Source: Gemmobacter sp. 24YEA27 (lineage in GTDB: Bacteria; Pseudomonadota; Alphaproteobacteria; Rhodobacterales; Rhodobacteraceae). From it: a DNA stretch of 64,000 nt. The stretch lies in NCBI RefSeq assembly GCF_030052995.1, contig NZ_JASJPW010000001.1, positions 1,236,501-1,300,500 on the forward strand. The letters run 5' to 3'. Each line of letters opens with the position of its first letter. The stretch's first letter is position 1. A program made the translations under genes and the position numbers. Under the pieces are notes generated by a model, which worked only from the letters and a program-made list of their open reading frames with translations, ran no database searches and was not told where the DNA came from. This document shows, one piece after another, positions 46,996 to 56,278 of this stretch.

Positions 46996-47888
46996 TCCTT
47001 CTTCTCCTTCAGTTCGGAGTAGAGATAGGGGATCATGATCGCGGCAATGGTCATCAGCATGATCACCGCCGAAGAGGCGCCGACGCCCATCTCTTTGCGG
47101 GTGAAGGTGTAGGAATACATGAAGGTTGCGGGCATCTCGGTGGCGCGGCCAGGGCCGCCGCCGGTCAGGGCTATGACAAGGTCGTAGGACTTGATCGCCA
47201 GATGGGCGAGGATGACGAAGGCCGACAGAAAGGCCGGCCGCAAAAGCGGGATCACGATGCGCCGGTAAAGCTGCCAGTTCGAGGCCCCGTCGATCTGTGC
47301 CGCTTTCAGGATTTCATTGTCGATGCCGCGCAGGCCGGCGAGGAACATCGCCATCACAAAGCCCGAGCTCTGCCAGACCGCCGCGATCACGATCGTATAG
47401 ATCGCCATGCTGTTCGACTTGATCCAGGTGAAGGAGAAGCTCTCCCATCCCCATTGATGCATGACATGTTCCAGCCCGATGCCAGGGTCGAGGAACCATT
47501 TCCAGGCGGTGCCGGTGACAATGAACGAGAGCGCCATCGGATAGAGGTAGATCGGGCGCAAAACGCCTTCACCCCGGATCTTCTGGTCGAGGAAGATCGC
47601 CAGCATCAACCCGATGGCGGTGCAGATCACGATGTAAAGCGTGGCGAAGATCGCGATGTTTTTCAGCGCGACATGCCAGTGCGGCAGCGAGAACAGCCGG
47701 ACATAGTTGGAAAATCCGACGAAATCCCAGCTCGGCAGCATTTTCGAATTGGTGAAAGACAACACCACTGTGAAGAGGATGAAGCCGTAGACGAAAAACA
47801 AGGTCACCGCGACGGATGGGGCGAGAACCAGCTTCGGCAGCCAGTCCTGCAATCTCGTGCGGAAATCGGCCTCGGATGCAGATGCCAT
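46992..47888 (-). CDS. carbohydrate ABC transporter permease (MalF-like)
   Basis: A 298-residue CUT1 permease. Six membrane segments are visible, starting with LVLAPSVAVTLFFVYGFILFTVVLSF. The EAA loop is EILKAAQIDGASNWQLYRRIVIPLLRPAFLSAFVILAHL. It overlaps the second permease by four bases. Confidence 0.93.
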   Translation of the reverse strand: MASASEADFRTRLQDWLPKLVLAPSVAVTLFFVYGFILFTVVLSFTNSKMLPSWDFVGFSNYVRLFSLPHWHVALKNIAIFATLYIVICTAIGLMLAIFLDQKIRGEGVLRPIYLYPMALSFIVTGTAWKWFLDPGIGLEHVMHQWGWESFSFTWIKSNSMAIYTIVIAAVWQSSGFVMAMFLAGLRGIDNEILKAAQIDGASNWQLYRRIVIPLLRPAFLSAFVILAHLAIKSYDLVIALTGGGPGRATEMPATFMYSYTFTRKEMGVGASSAVIMLMTIAAIMIPYLYSELKEKKE

Positions 47889-48028
47889 TTCCCCTCCCTA
47901 TTCCCGCTTGCGGGGCGGTCGCGCCTGGGGCGCGACAAAAATTTACGTAAATTTTTGAGCAAATTCCTGTTCAGGAATTTGTGGCGCGGGCGGTGTCCGC
48001 CCGCACCGGGATCGAAACGCGGGCGTGA

Positions 48029-49282
48029 TTACTGCGCGGCCGCGACGGCGTCCTTCAGGGCAGTGGCGGCAGAGGCGCCATCGGTATATTCGCCATTGAA
48101 GACGGCGGTGATCACGTCATAGGTCGCGTTTTTCACCGCAGCCGGCGCACCATAGCCATGCGCCATGGACCCAAACAGCGTGCCATTGGTATTGGCTTCG
48201 GCGAGATCCTTGATGCCCTTCTTGCCGCAATCGTCGAAATCGGTATCCGGCACATCAGTGCGCGCCGGGACCGAGCCCTTGACCACGTTGAAGGCCGACT
48301 GGAAGGCCGGGCTTTCAATAGCCGAGGCCATCGCCAGCTGCGCTTTGACTTTTTCCTCGCCCTTTACCTTGAACATCGCGAACTGGTCGGCATTGAAGGT
48401 CACCGCGCCCTGCGTGCCGGGGAAGCGGATGCAGATAAAGCCTTCGCCCGGCTTTTGTCCGGCTTTCAGGAATTCGCCCTTGGCCCAGTCGCCCATGACC
48501 TGCATGCCCGCTTCGCCATTGATCACCATGGCCGACGCCAGGTTCCAGTCGCGGCCCGAGAAATTGTCATCGACATAGCTGCGCAGCTTGATCAGCTGAT
48601 CGAAAGCCGCAGCCATCTTCTCGCCGCCAAGCGCTTCGGGGTCGAGGTCGATAAAGGCCGCCTTGTAGAAATCGTTGCCCTGGGCCAGCACGAGGCTGTC
48701 GAAAATCGTCGCATCCTGCCAGGGTTGGCCACCATGGGCCAGAGGCGTGATGCCGTTTTCCTTCATCTTGTCGAGAACCGCGATCAGCTCGTCCCAATTG
48801 GTCGGCTCGCCCAGACCGGTCTTGTCCAGTGCCGCTTTCGAGATCCACACCCAGTTGGTCGAATGCACATTGACCGGCGCCGCGATCCAGTGGCCGTCAT
48901 GTTTGGAAAAGGCCTGGAGCGCCGCCGGGATCACCTTGTCCCAGCCTTCCGGGCCCGCGACCGCGTCGAGATTGCCGAGCACGCCCTGTTCGGCCCAGTC
49001 GGTGATGTCAAAGCCCAGCATCTGCACCGCAGTCGGCGGGTCGCCTGCGGTCACACGTGCCGAAAGCGCGGTCATCGCCGCCTCGCCGCCGCCACCGGCC
49101 ACCGGCATGTCGACCCAGCCGATGCCTTGCGAGGCAAGATCCTCTTTCAGCACGTTCAGCGCTGCCGCCTCACCGCCTGCGGTCCACCAGTGCAGCACTT
49201 CCACATCTTCCGCCGCCGCCATTGAGGCGAGGCCGAAGGTCAGCGCCAGCGCCGAGACCATGCCCTTTGTCATCTTCCTCAT
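48029..49282 (-). CDS. carbohydrate ABC transporter substrate-binding protein (glucose/mannose type)
   Basis: A 417-residue periplasmic binding protein. A signal peptide covers residues 1-23 ([24 protein letters not shown] region). [58 protein letters not shown] and [15 protein letters not shown] resemble the GtsA/GltB-type glucose and mannose binding proteins of proteobacteria, so a monosaccharide ligand is likely. GGGAGG lies before the ATG at 49282. It is the first gene of binding protein, MalF-like, MalG-like, ATPase. About 140 bases with a TAAATTTTTG-like repeat separate it from the permease. Confidence 0.93.
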   Translation of the reverse strand: MRKMTKGMVSALALTFGLASMAAAEDVEVLHWWTAGGEAAALNVLKEDLASQGIGWVDMPVAGGGGEAAMTALSARVTAGDPPTAVQMLGFDITDWAEQGVLGNLDAVAGPEGWDKVIPAALQAFSKHDGHWIAAPVNVHSTNWVWISKAALDKTGLGEPTNWDELIAVLDKMKENGITPLAHGGQPWQDATIFDSLVLAQGNDFYKAAFIDLDPEALGGEKMAAAFDQLIKLRSYVDDNFSGRDWNLASAMVINGEAGMQVMGDWAKGEFLKAGQKPGEGFICIRFPGTQGAVTFNADQFAMFKVKGEEKVKAQLAMASAIESPAFQSAFNVVKGSVPARTDVPDTDFDDCGKKGIKDLAEANTNGTLFGSMAHGYGAPAAVKNATYDVITAVFNGEYTDGASAATALKDAVAAAQ

Positions 49283-49322
49283 CGCATCCTCCCAGATGTT
49301 AAGCCCCTTGCGGGAACAGATT

Positions 49323-49338
49323 ATTGAAACGTTACAAT
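49323..49338. promoter_or_regulatory. LacI-type operator upstream of the sugar ABC operon
   Basis: ATTGAAACGTTACAAT is a near-perfect palindrome with the central CG typical of LacI-family operators (pattern TTGWAACGTTWCAA). It lies 41 bases before the binding-protein start, well placed for repression by the divergent LacI-type gene. Confidence 0.7.
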
Positions 49339-49455
49339 ATGGCTGCCCGTCAACTGTTTCTTTCTGCCGCTCCACATTGCTGCAATGCAGAAAAATAAGC
49401 GATTTTTGCGCTATGGTGCGGAAATATCGCGAAGTTTCTCAGATTCAGTTCTTCA

Positions 49456-49470
49456 GTTGTATCGTTGCAT
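49456..49470. promoter_or_regulatory. weaker second LacI-type operator near the regulator gene
   Basis: TTGTATCGTTGCAT matches 11 of 14 positions of the upstream operator pattern and is also centred on CG. It lies about 75 bases before the regulator start, so it could give autoregulation or DNA looping. Confidence 0.4.
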
Positions 49471-49541
49471 TTTTTTGTCATACTCCGGGTTCACGCCATG
49501 GCAACACGGGCCGGCGTGTCCGCCCCCGCACACGCCCCGGA

Positions 49542-50600
49542 GTGAAGCCCCTGACCGACCGTCCAACCACTCCTGCCGATCCGCTGTTGCGCCGCGCTGG
49601 TGGCCGGGCAAAATCCCGCCCGACCCTGCGCACCATTGCGGCCGAGACCGGCCTGGCGGTCACGACCGTGTCGCGGGCGCTGGCGCTGGATCCGCAGATC
49701 AAAGCCTCGACGCGGGATCTGGTCAGGGCAGCGGCAGACCGGCTTGGCTATGTGCCTGATCGCGCGGCACAAAGACTGCGCACCGGACGCACGCGGGTGG
49801 TGCAGCTGGTGCTGAATCTCGACCATGAATTCCTTGGCTTCACCCATGAGCTGATCGGCGGCCTGTCTGACGCGCTGACCGGCACCGGCTATTCGGTGAC
49901 GATCTTCCCCGATATTCTCGGCAGCGACCGGCTGTCCTCGGTTCGCCGTATCGTCGAGGCGCGGCTGGGCGACGGTGTCATCTTCAACCGGACCGAGCCC
50001 TTTGACCCGCGCGTGCGCTATCTGCTGGAACAGGGTTTTCCCTTTGTCAGCCATGGCCGCACCGAGTTTTCCGCCCCCCACCCCTGGGTCGATTACGACA
50101 ATGAAGCCTTCGCCCGTCTCGCGGTCGAGCGGCTGATCGCCCGGGGCCGCAAACGCCTGATGATCGTGCTGCCCCCGGCGAATTTCTCCTTCGCGCAGCA
50201 TCTTCGCTGGGGGGCTGTGGCAGCGGCAAAGGCGGCAGGCATCAGCTGCGAGATTCCCGAAGCGATCAGCCTCGACACATCCGCGGCCGAGACCATGGCC
50301 TGGCTGCGCCAGCGCCTGTCGCAGCCAGACCGCCCCGATGGCATCATCGGCGTGGGCGAGGTCTCGGCGATGGCCGCGCTGGCCGCGATCAGCGATTGCG
50401 GGCTGGTGCCCGGGCGCGAGATCGATGTCGTGGCCAAGCGCGCCTCGGCGATTTTCGATCTGATGCGGCCCCGGATCGACACGATGGTGGAAGACCTCCG
50501 CCTTGCGGGGCGCAGCATGGGCGAGATGCTCTTACGCGCGATGGCGGGCGAGGAGCCGTCGCGCCTTCAGGTCCTGCATCAGCCGCTGGTGGATTTCTGA
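49542..50600 (+). CDS. LacI family transcriptional regulator
   Basis: A 352-residue LacI/GalR regulator. The DNA-binding helix-turn-helix and hinge are LRTIAAETGLAVTTVSRALALDPQIKASTRDLVRAAADRLGYVPDRAAQRLRTGRT, followed by a periplasmic-binding-protein-like effector domain. The GTG at 49542 is the first plausible start; its ribosome binding site is weak. It is divergent from the sugar ABC operon, which it probably represses until sugar binds. Confidence 0.92.
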   Translation: MKPLTDRPTTPADPLLRRAGGRAKSRPTLRTIAAETGLAVTTVSRALALDPQIKASTRDLVRAAADRLGYVPDRAAQRLRTGRTRVVQLVLNLDHEFLGFTHELIGGLSDALTGTGYSVTIFPDILGSDRLSSVRRIVEARLGDGVIFNRTEPFDPRVRYLLEQGFPFVSHGRTEFSAPHPWVDYDNEAFARLAVERLIARGRKRLMIVLPPANFSFAQHLRWGAVAAAKAAGISCEIPEAISLDTSAAETMAWLRQRLSQPDRPDGIIGVGEVSAMAALAAISDCGLVPGREIDVVAKRASAIFDLMRPRIDTMVEDLRLAGRSMGEMLLRAMAGEEPSRLQVLHQPLVDF

Positions 50601-50719
50601 CCGGCTCACCGCATCCAGTTCGCCCACGTGCGACCGATGCGCCTGACCACCGATTTCGGTTCGAGATAGTCCTCACGCCCGCAGCGACCGTTTTCGCGGC
50701 CAAGGCCTTTTTGGTTCAT

Positions 50720-50766
50720 GCCGCCGCTCGCAAGATCGCCTGTTTGGCGATCTTGCGAGCGGCGGC
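50720..50766. terminator. perfect 21-bp hairpin after the LacI gene
   Basis: Arms 50720-50740 and 50746-50766 are fully complementary, loop TGTTT; the arm core is CGCAAGATCGCC. It could terminate the LacI transcript, 120 bases beyond its stop, or the truncated enoyl-CoA hydratase on the other strand, but no U-tract follows. Confidence 0.6.
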
Positions 50767-50823
50767 GAGGAATTATGTACGATTTATGTAATTAGCTCAG
50801 GCCAATGTGACCTCTGTGGGGCG

Positions 50824-51327
50824 TCAGGCGTCCGAAAAATGATATTTCTTGTAGGACCACTTACGCGAGCTTTCGCGAGAAAGCTGCGTTCGCGACGAGT
50901 CCGGCGCGATGCCGAGGCCGGTTTTCGGCAGTGAAATCGTCGCGCCCGGCACCATCACGCGCAGGTCGCAGGCGCATGTCAGCTCCAGCCCGCCGCCAAA
51001 AGCGTGACTCTCCATCAAGGTAAACATCGGCTGCGCCGGTCGCGCCAGCCGGTCGAAGATCCGATGCCCACTACGCACCCAATGCCGGGCGAAATCCCGG
51101 GGGCTCAGCCCGCTCCAGCCGGTGATATCGGCACCCGGGCAGGAGCATTTTTCCGGTGTAGCGGTGACCAGCGCCCGGCGCGCTTGGCTTGTCTCAATCG
51201 CGTCGAGAAGGGGGGCAAATTGCGCCAGCATATCGGCACTGAAACAGGTCAGCTGTGCCGGATTTTCGAGCCGGATCCCGACTATCTGCCCATTGCGGTT
51301 CAGATGCACCGCGCTCATGGTGGCCAT
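50824..51327 (-). pseudogene. enoyl-CoA hydratase/isomerase, C-terminally truncated
   Basis: The frame from 51327 follows a crotonase-family protein: VHLNRNGQIVGIRLENPAQLTCFSADMLAQFAPLLDAIE, RRALVTATPEKCSCPGADITGWSGLSP, and the second active-site loop ESHAFGGGLELTCACDLRVMVPGATISLPKTGLGIAPDSS. After that it becomes unrelated and stops; the C-terminal 90 or so residues are missing. It adjoins the CoA-transferase remnant without a clear gap. Probably not active. Confidence 0.75.
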
Positions 51328-51399
51328 CCCATCGGCCCGGAGCCATGGAGCGAGAGCGGCATGCGTATCGCGTTTTCCGCAACTCGGACCCGTCCCCGG

Positions 51400-52668
51400 C
51401 TCGTGGCGGGGATGTCGCGGGCGCGCAGCAGAGAAAGTGACATGTTCGAATTTCTCAACCATCCTGATAAATTTGACAGGTATTGCAAAAGAAAAGCCGG
51501 ATCCTGTCAATCCGACCCCCGCCTTTGTCTGGAGCCAGCCCGAGAAGGCGATCGTCCTCGCATGCGAAGTGATGTCGACAAACCCGCCGCAACCGGCGGT
51601 CAGACGGGTTTTTTACCAGATTTCGCGACACTGACATTGCACTCGGTATCCATCTCGGGAAGGACAGGAACGACATGTCGAACCCGCGCCCTGGAAATAG
51701 ATGACTTGCTGCGCTGAGGGCACATAGGCAAATGAATTGGGGGTGTAGTCGGTCCGGCACTTGCCGCCCATCGCACCTTGTTCTATCGCCCGGGTCTCCG
51801 CCTGTGGACGACCGCCTTCCAGCAGGATACGCGCCACCATGACGGAAATGCCGAAACCGTGATTGGCGGTCTGGCCGCCCATCAGTTCCATCGCGGCGCG
51901 CGATGGCTTGTTCGATCCTGTGTTCGGCTCAGGTAAAGCTCTCTCCGGGGCGCAGGATCTGCCCGGAAATCGGCGTGTTGTAATCGGTTCAAGTAGTCTG
52001 GCGCTGATGGGGATCCAGGACCACGAGATCCAGCAGATTCCCCGGAACGCGCACATCAAGCGTTCTCAGGAATCCGGCCCAGGTTTCCGCGAAACCTGGG
52101 CTATCACCAGTTCGCCTTTGTTGCGGGTGGCGATTGCCTGTTCCCGGCCGCCAAGACAGGCACCCTGATATCCATAGGTAAGGTTGCCATTTGTGTCGGA
52201 AGTGGAGATGCGGAGCGTGCAAATATCGGAATAAATGTTCGGAAAGTGTAATCAGGTCTCGTCACCAAACTCGGCGCGGCGGGTAATCGGCCAGCTTGCG
52301 GCACACGCGTTCATCGCGCAGCATATCGAACACAATCCCCGACGAGGTTTTCCAGACCACGACCTCGTCTTCGGTGATCATCTTCCAGAACTCCGGCGTC
52401 GGCATTTGCGAGCCGTTGGCAGGGTAAGACCCGACCAGAACCTTTGAGATCAGCCCGACCTGCGCGAGCCAGTCGATCCACTTGACGCCAGATATATCGT
52501 CAGCCGCGCTCAGGTGCAGCATGGTGATCCCGGGCGGATGTTGCTTCTTCTGAAGCACACACCAAGGGCGCGCAGCTCGAAATCCGGGCAGCCAAGGGCC
52601 GAGTAGGAGAAGACGGTGACAGTGGCGCCAACTTTGATATGGGCCGCGGCCTCGGCGTCGGTGATGAT
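51400..52668 (-). pseudogene. acyl-CoA:acetate/3-ketoacid CoA-transferase remnant
   Basis: Pieces in several frames follow the CoA-transferase in order: ITDAEAAAHIKVGATVTVFSYSALGCPDFELRALG, ITMLHLSAADDISGVKWIDWLAQVGLISKVLVGSYP, WKMITEDEVVVWKTSSGIVFDMLRD, ENALDVRVPGNLLDLVVLDP-type text, NHGFGISVMVARILLEGGR, AIEQGAMGG, FQGAG, and near 51450 FIRMVEKFEHVTFSAAR. Frame changes occur at least five times and a central part is lost. In intact relatives the enzyme moves CoA between short acyl-CoAs and acetate. This copy is dead. Confidence 0.82.
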
Positions 52669-52985
52669 CCCGGCGCCTCCGGTGATGCAGAGACCGGTGG
52701 CGGAGAAGGGATGGGTAGGGCTCTCATGGCTTTGCACCATGGCGCCCGATGGCATCTGCCAGACCGGTATGGCTGAAGCCACTCCCCTGACCCATGCCCG
52801 GGGCCGACATTCCCGCGACCAGCGAGACGGGGTCCTCATTGAACAAAAATCGCACCGTATCAGTGTCATGAACGGCGATGTCCGGGATCACCCCACTCCT
52901 CCGTCGCAGGACAATCGCAGCCGCGCGCGGCCGAGGTGCTGACCATGCGCCGGACCTCGCCCCTGGATTGCGGGCGTTGTTTCGC
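52669..52985 (-). pseudogene. Gfo/Idh/MocA-family oxidoreductase remnant
   Basis: About 100 codons, in two frames, of a myo-inositol-dehydrogenase-like oxidoreductase: GVIPDIAVHDTDTVRFLFNEDPVSLVA, GMSAPGMGQG, then VWQMPSGAMVQSHESPTHPFSATGLCITG. The last piece runs in frame straight into the CoA-transferase N terminus at about 52668, so a deletion has fused the two genes. Earlier and later parts of the enzyme are absent. Confidence 0.78.
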
Positions 52986-53136
52986 GTGATGCCGCAGATG
53001 AGAATTATCCTGGATCGTTCCAAGAGATAGAACGTTCCAGATCATATGCCAATCTTGCTGAATCTGCCTGGCTTTGCGGCATTGTTACAAAAACTTCACG
53101 CAGGCGATCCACATTGCCGGGATATAACGCGGGCGT

Positions 53137-54015
53137 ATGCCCCTGGGGAGTGATGTGACCGAAGCCGTAACGCCCATGCCCGTCCTCTCGCCGGACACCA
53201 GCTGCGAGGACGCCCTTGGACAGCTGATCATCGGCTGCTGCGCCGCGCTCGACCGGCAGCTGGCGGTTTTTCTGGAAACCGAAGACGAAAGCGGCCCGCA
53301 TAAGGCCCGGGTCGCGCTGCGCCGGCTGACGACGGCGCTGGACGCTTTCGCGCCGATCCTCAGGCGCAAACAGGCGGGGCAGGTGCGGTCAGCCGCAAAA
53401 CGGCTGTTCCGGGCGCTTGGCGAGGTGCGCGATGCCGATGTCTTCCTCGCCTCGCATCCGGGCGACAGCGAAACGCTCGGGCGGCGTACGCTGGAGATCC
53501 GCCGCAAGACCCGCAAGATGTTGCGCGACAGCAAGGCGGTCGGTTTCGCGCCAGGGCTTTTGAAGCTTTACGGCTCGCAGGAGCTGTTCAAACAGAACCG
53601 CCGCAGCCAGATCGTACGGGCCGCGCCGGTGCGCCTGCTCGCCGGGCTGGTGATGGGGGATGCCTGGCGGGCCGCGCGCAGCCATGGCGATGACCCCGCG
53701 AAGATGGAAGAGGTCGCGCGGCATGATTTCCGCAAGGATCTGAAGACTTTGCGCTATCTGGGCGAGTTCTTCCAGGACTTCTGGCCGGCGGAAGGCTGGC
53801 AGCTGTTCCTGGCCCGGATGCAGGAATTGCAGGATGAGCTGGGCCTGCTGAATGACCTTGCCAATGCGCGGCAAAAGGGGCGCGAGGGCGAGCGCACAGA
53901 GGTCACCGCGGCGCTGAAACGCGCCACCGGGCTTTGGGGCGCGCTCAGCACGATGCCGCCATTCTGGCTGCCGGTTGCGCCCCCGGCTGCGGCTGATCCG
54001 GAACCCGATCTCTGA
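53137..54015 (+). CDS. CHAD domain-containing protein
   Basis: A 292-residue all-helical CHAD protein. Conserved His and basic residues of the two helical halves are visible in ESGPHKARVALRRLTTALDAFAPILRRK, LFRALGEVRDADVFLA, HDFRKDLKTLRYLGEFF and LGLLNDLANARQKG. CHAD domains bind inorganic polyphosphate; here no CYTH domain is fused. The start may instead be the GTG at 53155 with GGGAG close before it. It converges with the esterase gene. Confidence 0.92.
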   Translation: MPLGSDVTEAVTPMPVLSPDTSCEDALGQLIIGCCAALDRQLAVFLETEDESGPHKARVALRRLTTALDAFAPILRRKQAGQVRSAAKRLFRALGEVRDADVFLASHPGDSETLGRRTLEIRRKTRKMLRDSKAVGFAPGLLKLYGSQELFKQNRRSQIVRAAPVRLLAGLVMGDAWRAARSHGDDPAKMEEVARHDFRKDLKTLRYLGEFFQDFWPAEGWQLFLARMQELQDELGLLNDLANARQKGREGERTEVTAALKRATGLWGALSTMPPFWLPVAPPAAADPEPDL

Positions 54016-54022
54016 CCCGGGG

Positions 54023-54796
54023 TCAGGCGTTCAGAAAGACGCGGACCGTTTCTTCGAATTCACGCGGCTTTTCGGCATGGAGCCAATGGCCGGCGCCGGG
54101 CAGTTTCGCGAAACGCGCATGCGGGAACAGCGCGCGGATGGTTTCGCGGTGTTCGGGGCGGACGTAATGGCTCTCGGCGCCGGTCAGGAACAGGGTCGGG
54201 CCGTCGAAATGGCCTTCCGTCCCCGGCCAGCCGATGATCTTTGCCATATCGCGTTCCAGCACATCAAGGTTGAGCCGCCAGACCGGCCCGCCTGCCGCCT
54301 TAAGATCCAGCGATTGCAGGAAAAACGCCCGCAGTGCCGGGTCATCGACAAGGGCCTGGAGCCGCCGGTCGGCCTCGCCGCGCGAGGTCAGGCCGGTCAG
54401 ATCCAGCCCCCGCATCGCGTGGATATGCGGGCTCTGATCGTGATTATAGCCGACCGGCGCGATATCGGCGACGATCAGGCGGCGGATCAGCGCGGCTTTG
54501 GTCAGGGCCAGCTGCATCGCCGCCTTGCCCCCCATGGAATGACCCAGAAGATCGACCCTACCGCCAAGGCTTTCGATCACTTCGGCCAGATCCCCGGCCA
54601 TCGACGGATAATCCTGGATCCCGGCGCGCGGGCTTTCGCCATGGTTGCGCATATCCACCGCCACCACATCGCGCCGGTCGGCCAGCCGGCGTGCAATCGC
54701 GCCCCAGTTGCGCGCCGAGCCAAACAGGCCATGCACAATCAGGAGCGGCACAGAGCCATCGGGGGCGGAAGCGGGGTGACGGACTGTTGCAAGCAT
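54023..54796 (-). CDS. alpha/beta fold hydrolase (YbfF-type esterase)
   Basis: A 257-residue esterase similar to E. coli YbfF. It has LLIVHGLFGSARNWGAIARRLADRRDVVAVDMRNHGESP, the nucleophile elbow LLGHSMGGKAAM and the catalytic His in LPGAGHWLHAEKP, with the family's MRNHGES stretch. The ATG at 54796 has GGAAA 6 bases upstream; an ATG four codons upstream is possible. Acts on short acyl or palmitoyl-CoA-like thioesters in the YbfF family; substrate here unknown. Confidence 0.9.
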   Translation of the reverse strand: MLATVRHPASAPDGSVPLLIVHGLFGSARNWGAIARRLADRRDVVAVDMRNHGESPRAGIQDYPSMAGDLAEVIESLGGRVDLLGHSMGGKAAMQLALTKAALIRRLIVADIAPVGYNHDQSPHIHAMRGLDLTGLTSRGEADRRLQALVDDPALRAFFLQSLDLKAAGGPVWRLNLDVLERDMAKIIGWPGTEGHFDGPTLFLTGAESHYVRPEHRETIRALFPHARFAKLPGAGHWLHAEKPREFEETVRVFLNA

Positions 54797-54891
54797 GAAC
54801 GTTTCCATATCGAAACGAATTGTCCCGAACCAGAGCTGTTGCGAAAACCTCAGGTAAAACGGATAATTTCTGCAGATTGTGAGGACAGATC

Positions 54892-55260
54892 ATGAGCGCG
54901 GTCACCATCCGCCAGATGGCCGGCAGGGTCGAAGAGCTGCTCGTCGAGCGGGTCGGCGCGCGTGGGCGCGATTTCGATCAGAAGCTGCGTCATGCCGGGC
55001 GCAGATTGCCGCGCCGCGTTCGCAAATCGGCGGCGGCGCTCGCCCAGGCAGCGAATATGACCCAAAACCCAAGGCTGCACGCGCAGATTGATGAGGGCTC
55101 TGTCGCCCGCGATTACGATATCTGTCTGCGCTACCTCTCGCCGCTGGCGCGGGGAGAAGGGCGCCGGGGGCGCGGCAGTGTGCTTACCTCGATTGCCTTC
55201 TCGCTGATTGTGGTTGCAGCGGGATTTGTGGGCTTTCTGATGTGGCGCGGACTGATCTGA
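54892..55260 (+). CDS. small protein with C-terminal membrane helix
   Basis: A 122-residue protein. The first 90 residues are charged and mostly helical (VEELLVERVGARGRDFDQKLRHAGRRLPRRVRKSAAALAQA region), followed by one membrane helix near the C terminus (SIAFSLIVVAAGFVGFLMW). It looks like a tail-anchored inner-membrane protein. No family recognised. Its 3' end overlaps the end of the DUF817 gene on the other strand by 77 bases. Confidence 0.7.
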   Translation: MSAVTIRQMAGRVEELLVERVGARGRDFDQKLRHAGRRLPRRVRKSAAALAQAANMTQNPRLHAQIDEGSVARDYDICLRYLSPLARGEGRRGRGSVLTSIAFSLIVVAAGFVGFLMWRGLI

Positions 55261-56133
55261 TCGCATCCCGGTTTCTGGCGCGGGGCAGGGGGCGCCCGGG
55301 CGGGTAAAGCGCCTCGCGGCTGACCAGCGAGACCGTCACAAAGGCCACATAAAGCAACAGATACCAGGATCCGATCTTGGCAAAGCTGACGAGGTGGTCC
55401 GGTCGCTGCCCGGCATAAAGCCATGTGCCGGTCAGGGTTCCGATATTCTCGGCGATCCACAATGCCAGCGATGACAGAAATGCGGCAAGCGGCAGCGGCA
55501 TCCACCAGTCCCGGTCCGAGATGCGAAACCAGATCCGGGTGCGGCCGAACAAAAGCACCGTGGCGACAAACAGGAGGATACGGATATCGGGCAGGACGTG
55601 ATGGCTGAAGAAATTCACATAGATCGCGCCCGCCAGGATCCAGGTCAGCCAGAGCCGTGGATAAGGCGCAAAGCGCATCTCGAAAATGCGGATCACCCGG
55701 ACCATATAGCTGCCCACCGCCGCATACATGAAGCCCGAGAACAGCGGCACGCCCATTAGCTTCAGCAGCCCCGCCTCGGGATAGGCCCATGACCCGGCGC
55801 CGACCTTGAACCATTCCATCGCGGTGCCGGTCAGGTGGAAGAGGAGGATAACACGCGCCTCGTCCCAGGTCTCGAGCCTCGTCCAGAGGAACAGGGCCTG
55901 GATGGCCATCGCGAAGAGAAACAGGAAATCGTAGCGCGCCAGCGCCCAGTCGGGCTGCCAGACCGCGCGGGTGATCAGGATCGCCACCAGCAACAAGCCA
56001 CCAAACAGGCAGGCCCAGCCCTGTTTCAGCACGAACATCACCAGCTCTGCGAGGCCATAGGGGGCAGGGCGGCACGCACCCTTGTGCCCATATGGCGTTC
56101 AAGGCTGCGGGTGGTTCGGGGCTGCGGCGACAT
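55184..56133 (-). pseudogene. DUF817 membrane protein, N-terminal frameshift
   Basis: A multi-pass membrane protein of the DUF817 family. The body (FVLKQGWACLFGGLLLVAILITRAVWQPDW, HLTGTAMEWFKVGAGSWAYPE, VPLFSGFMYAAVGSYM, FFSHHVLPDIRILLFVATVLLF) is intact from 56041. Family proteins start about 30 residues earlier; here the next frame holds an ATG at 56133 and TTRSLERHMGTRVRAALPP, which joins the body as YGLAELVMFV if one base is added in the five-G run 56060-56064. Restored length is about 316 residues. The lesion may be a sequence error. Function unknown. Confidence 0.82.
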
Positions 56134-56230
56134 GATACCTGGTACGAAAGGGCAGAACCGCCGCAGGATCCGCTGGCACAAGACCCTCCGCAAGGGGGGA
56201 TTTCTGCCACGCGGTCTGGCGCAGAACAGG

Positions 56231-56257
56231 AAAAGGCCGGGTGGAGCCCGGCCTTTT
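56231..56257. terminator. terminator downstream of the phytase-like gene
   Basis: Perfect stem AAAAGGCCGGG, loop TGGAG, CCCGGCCTTTT, with A-rich and T-rich flanks. It lies 21 bases beyond the stop of the phytase-like gene. Confidence 0.88.
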
Positions 56258-56278
56258 ATCAGTGAGAGAAGGGTCTGA

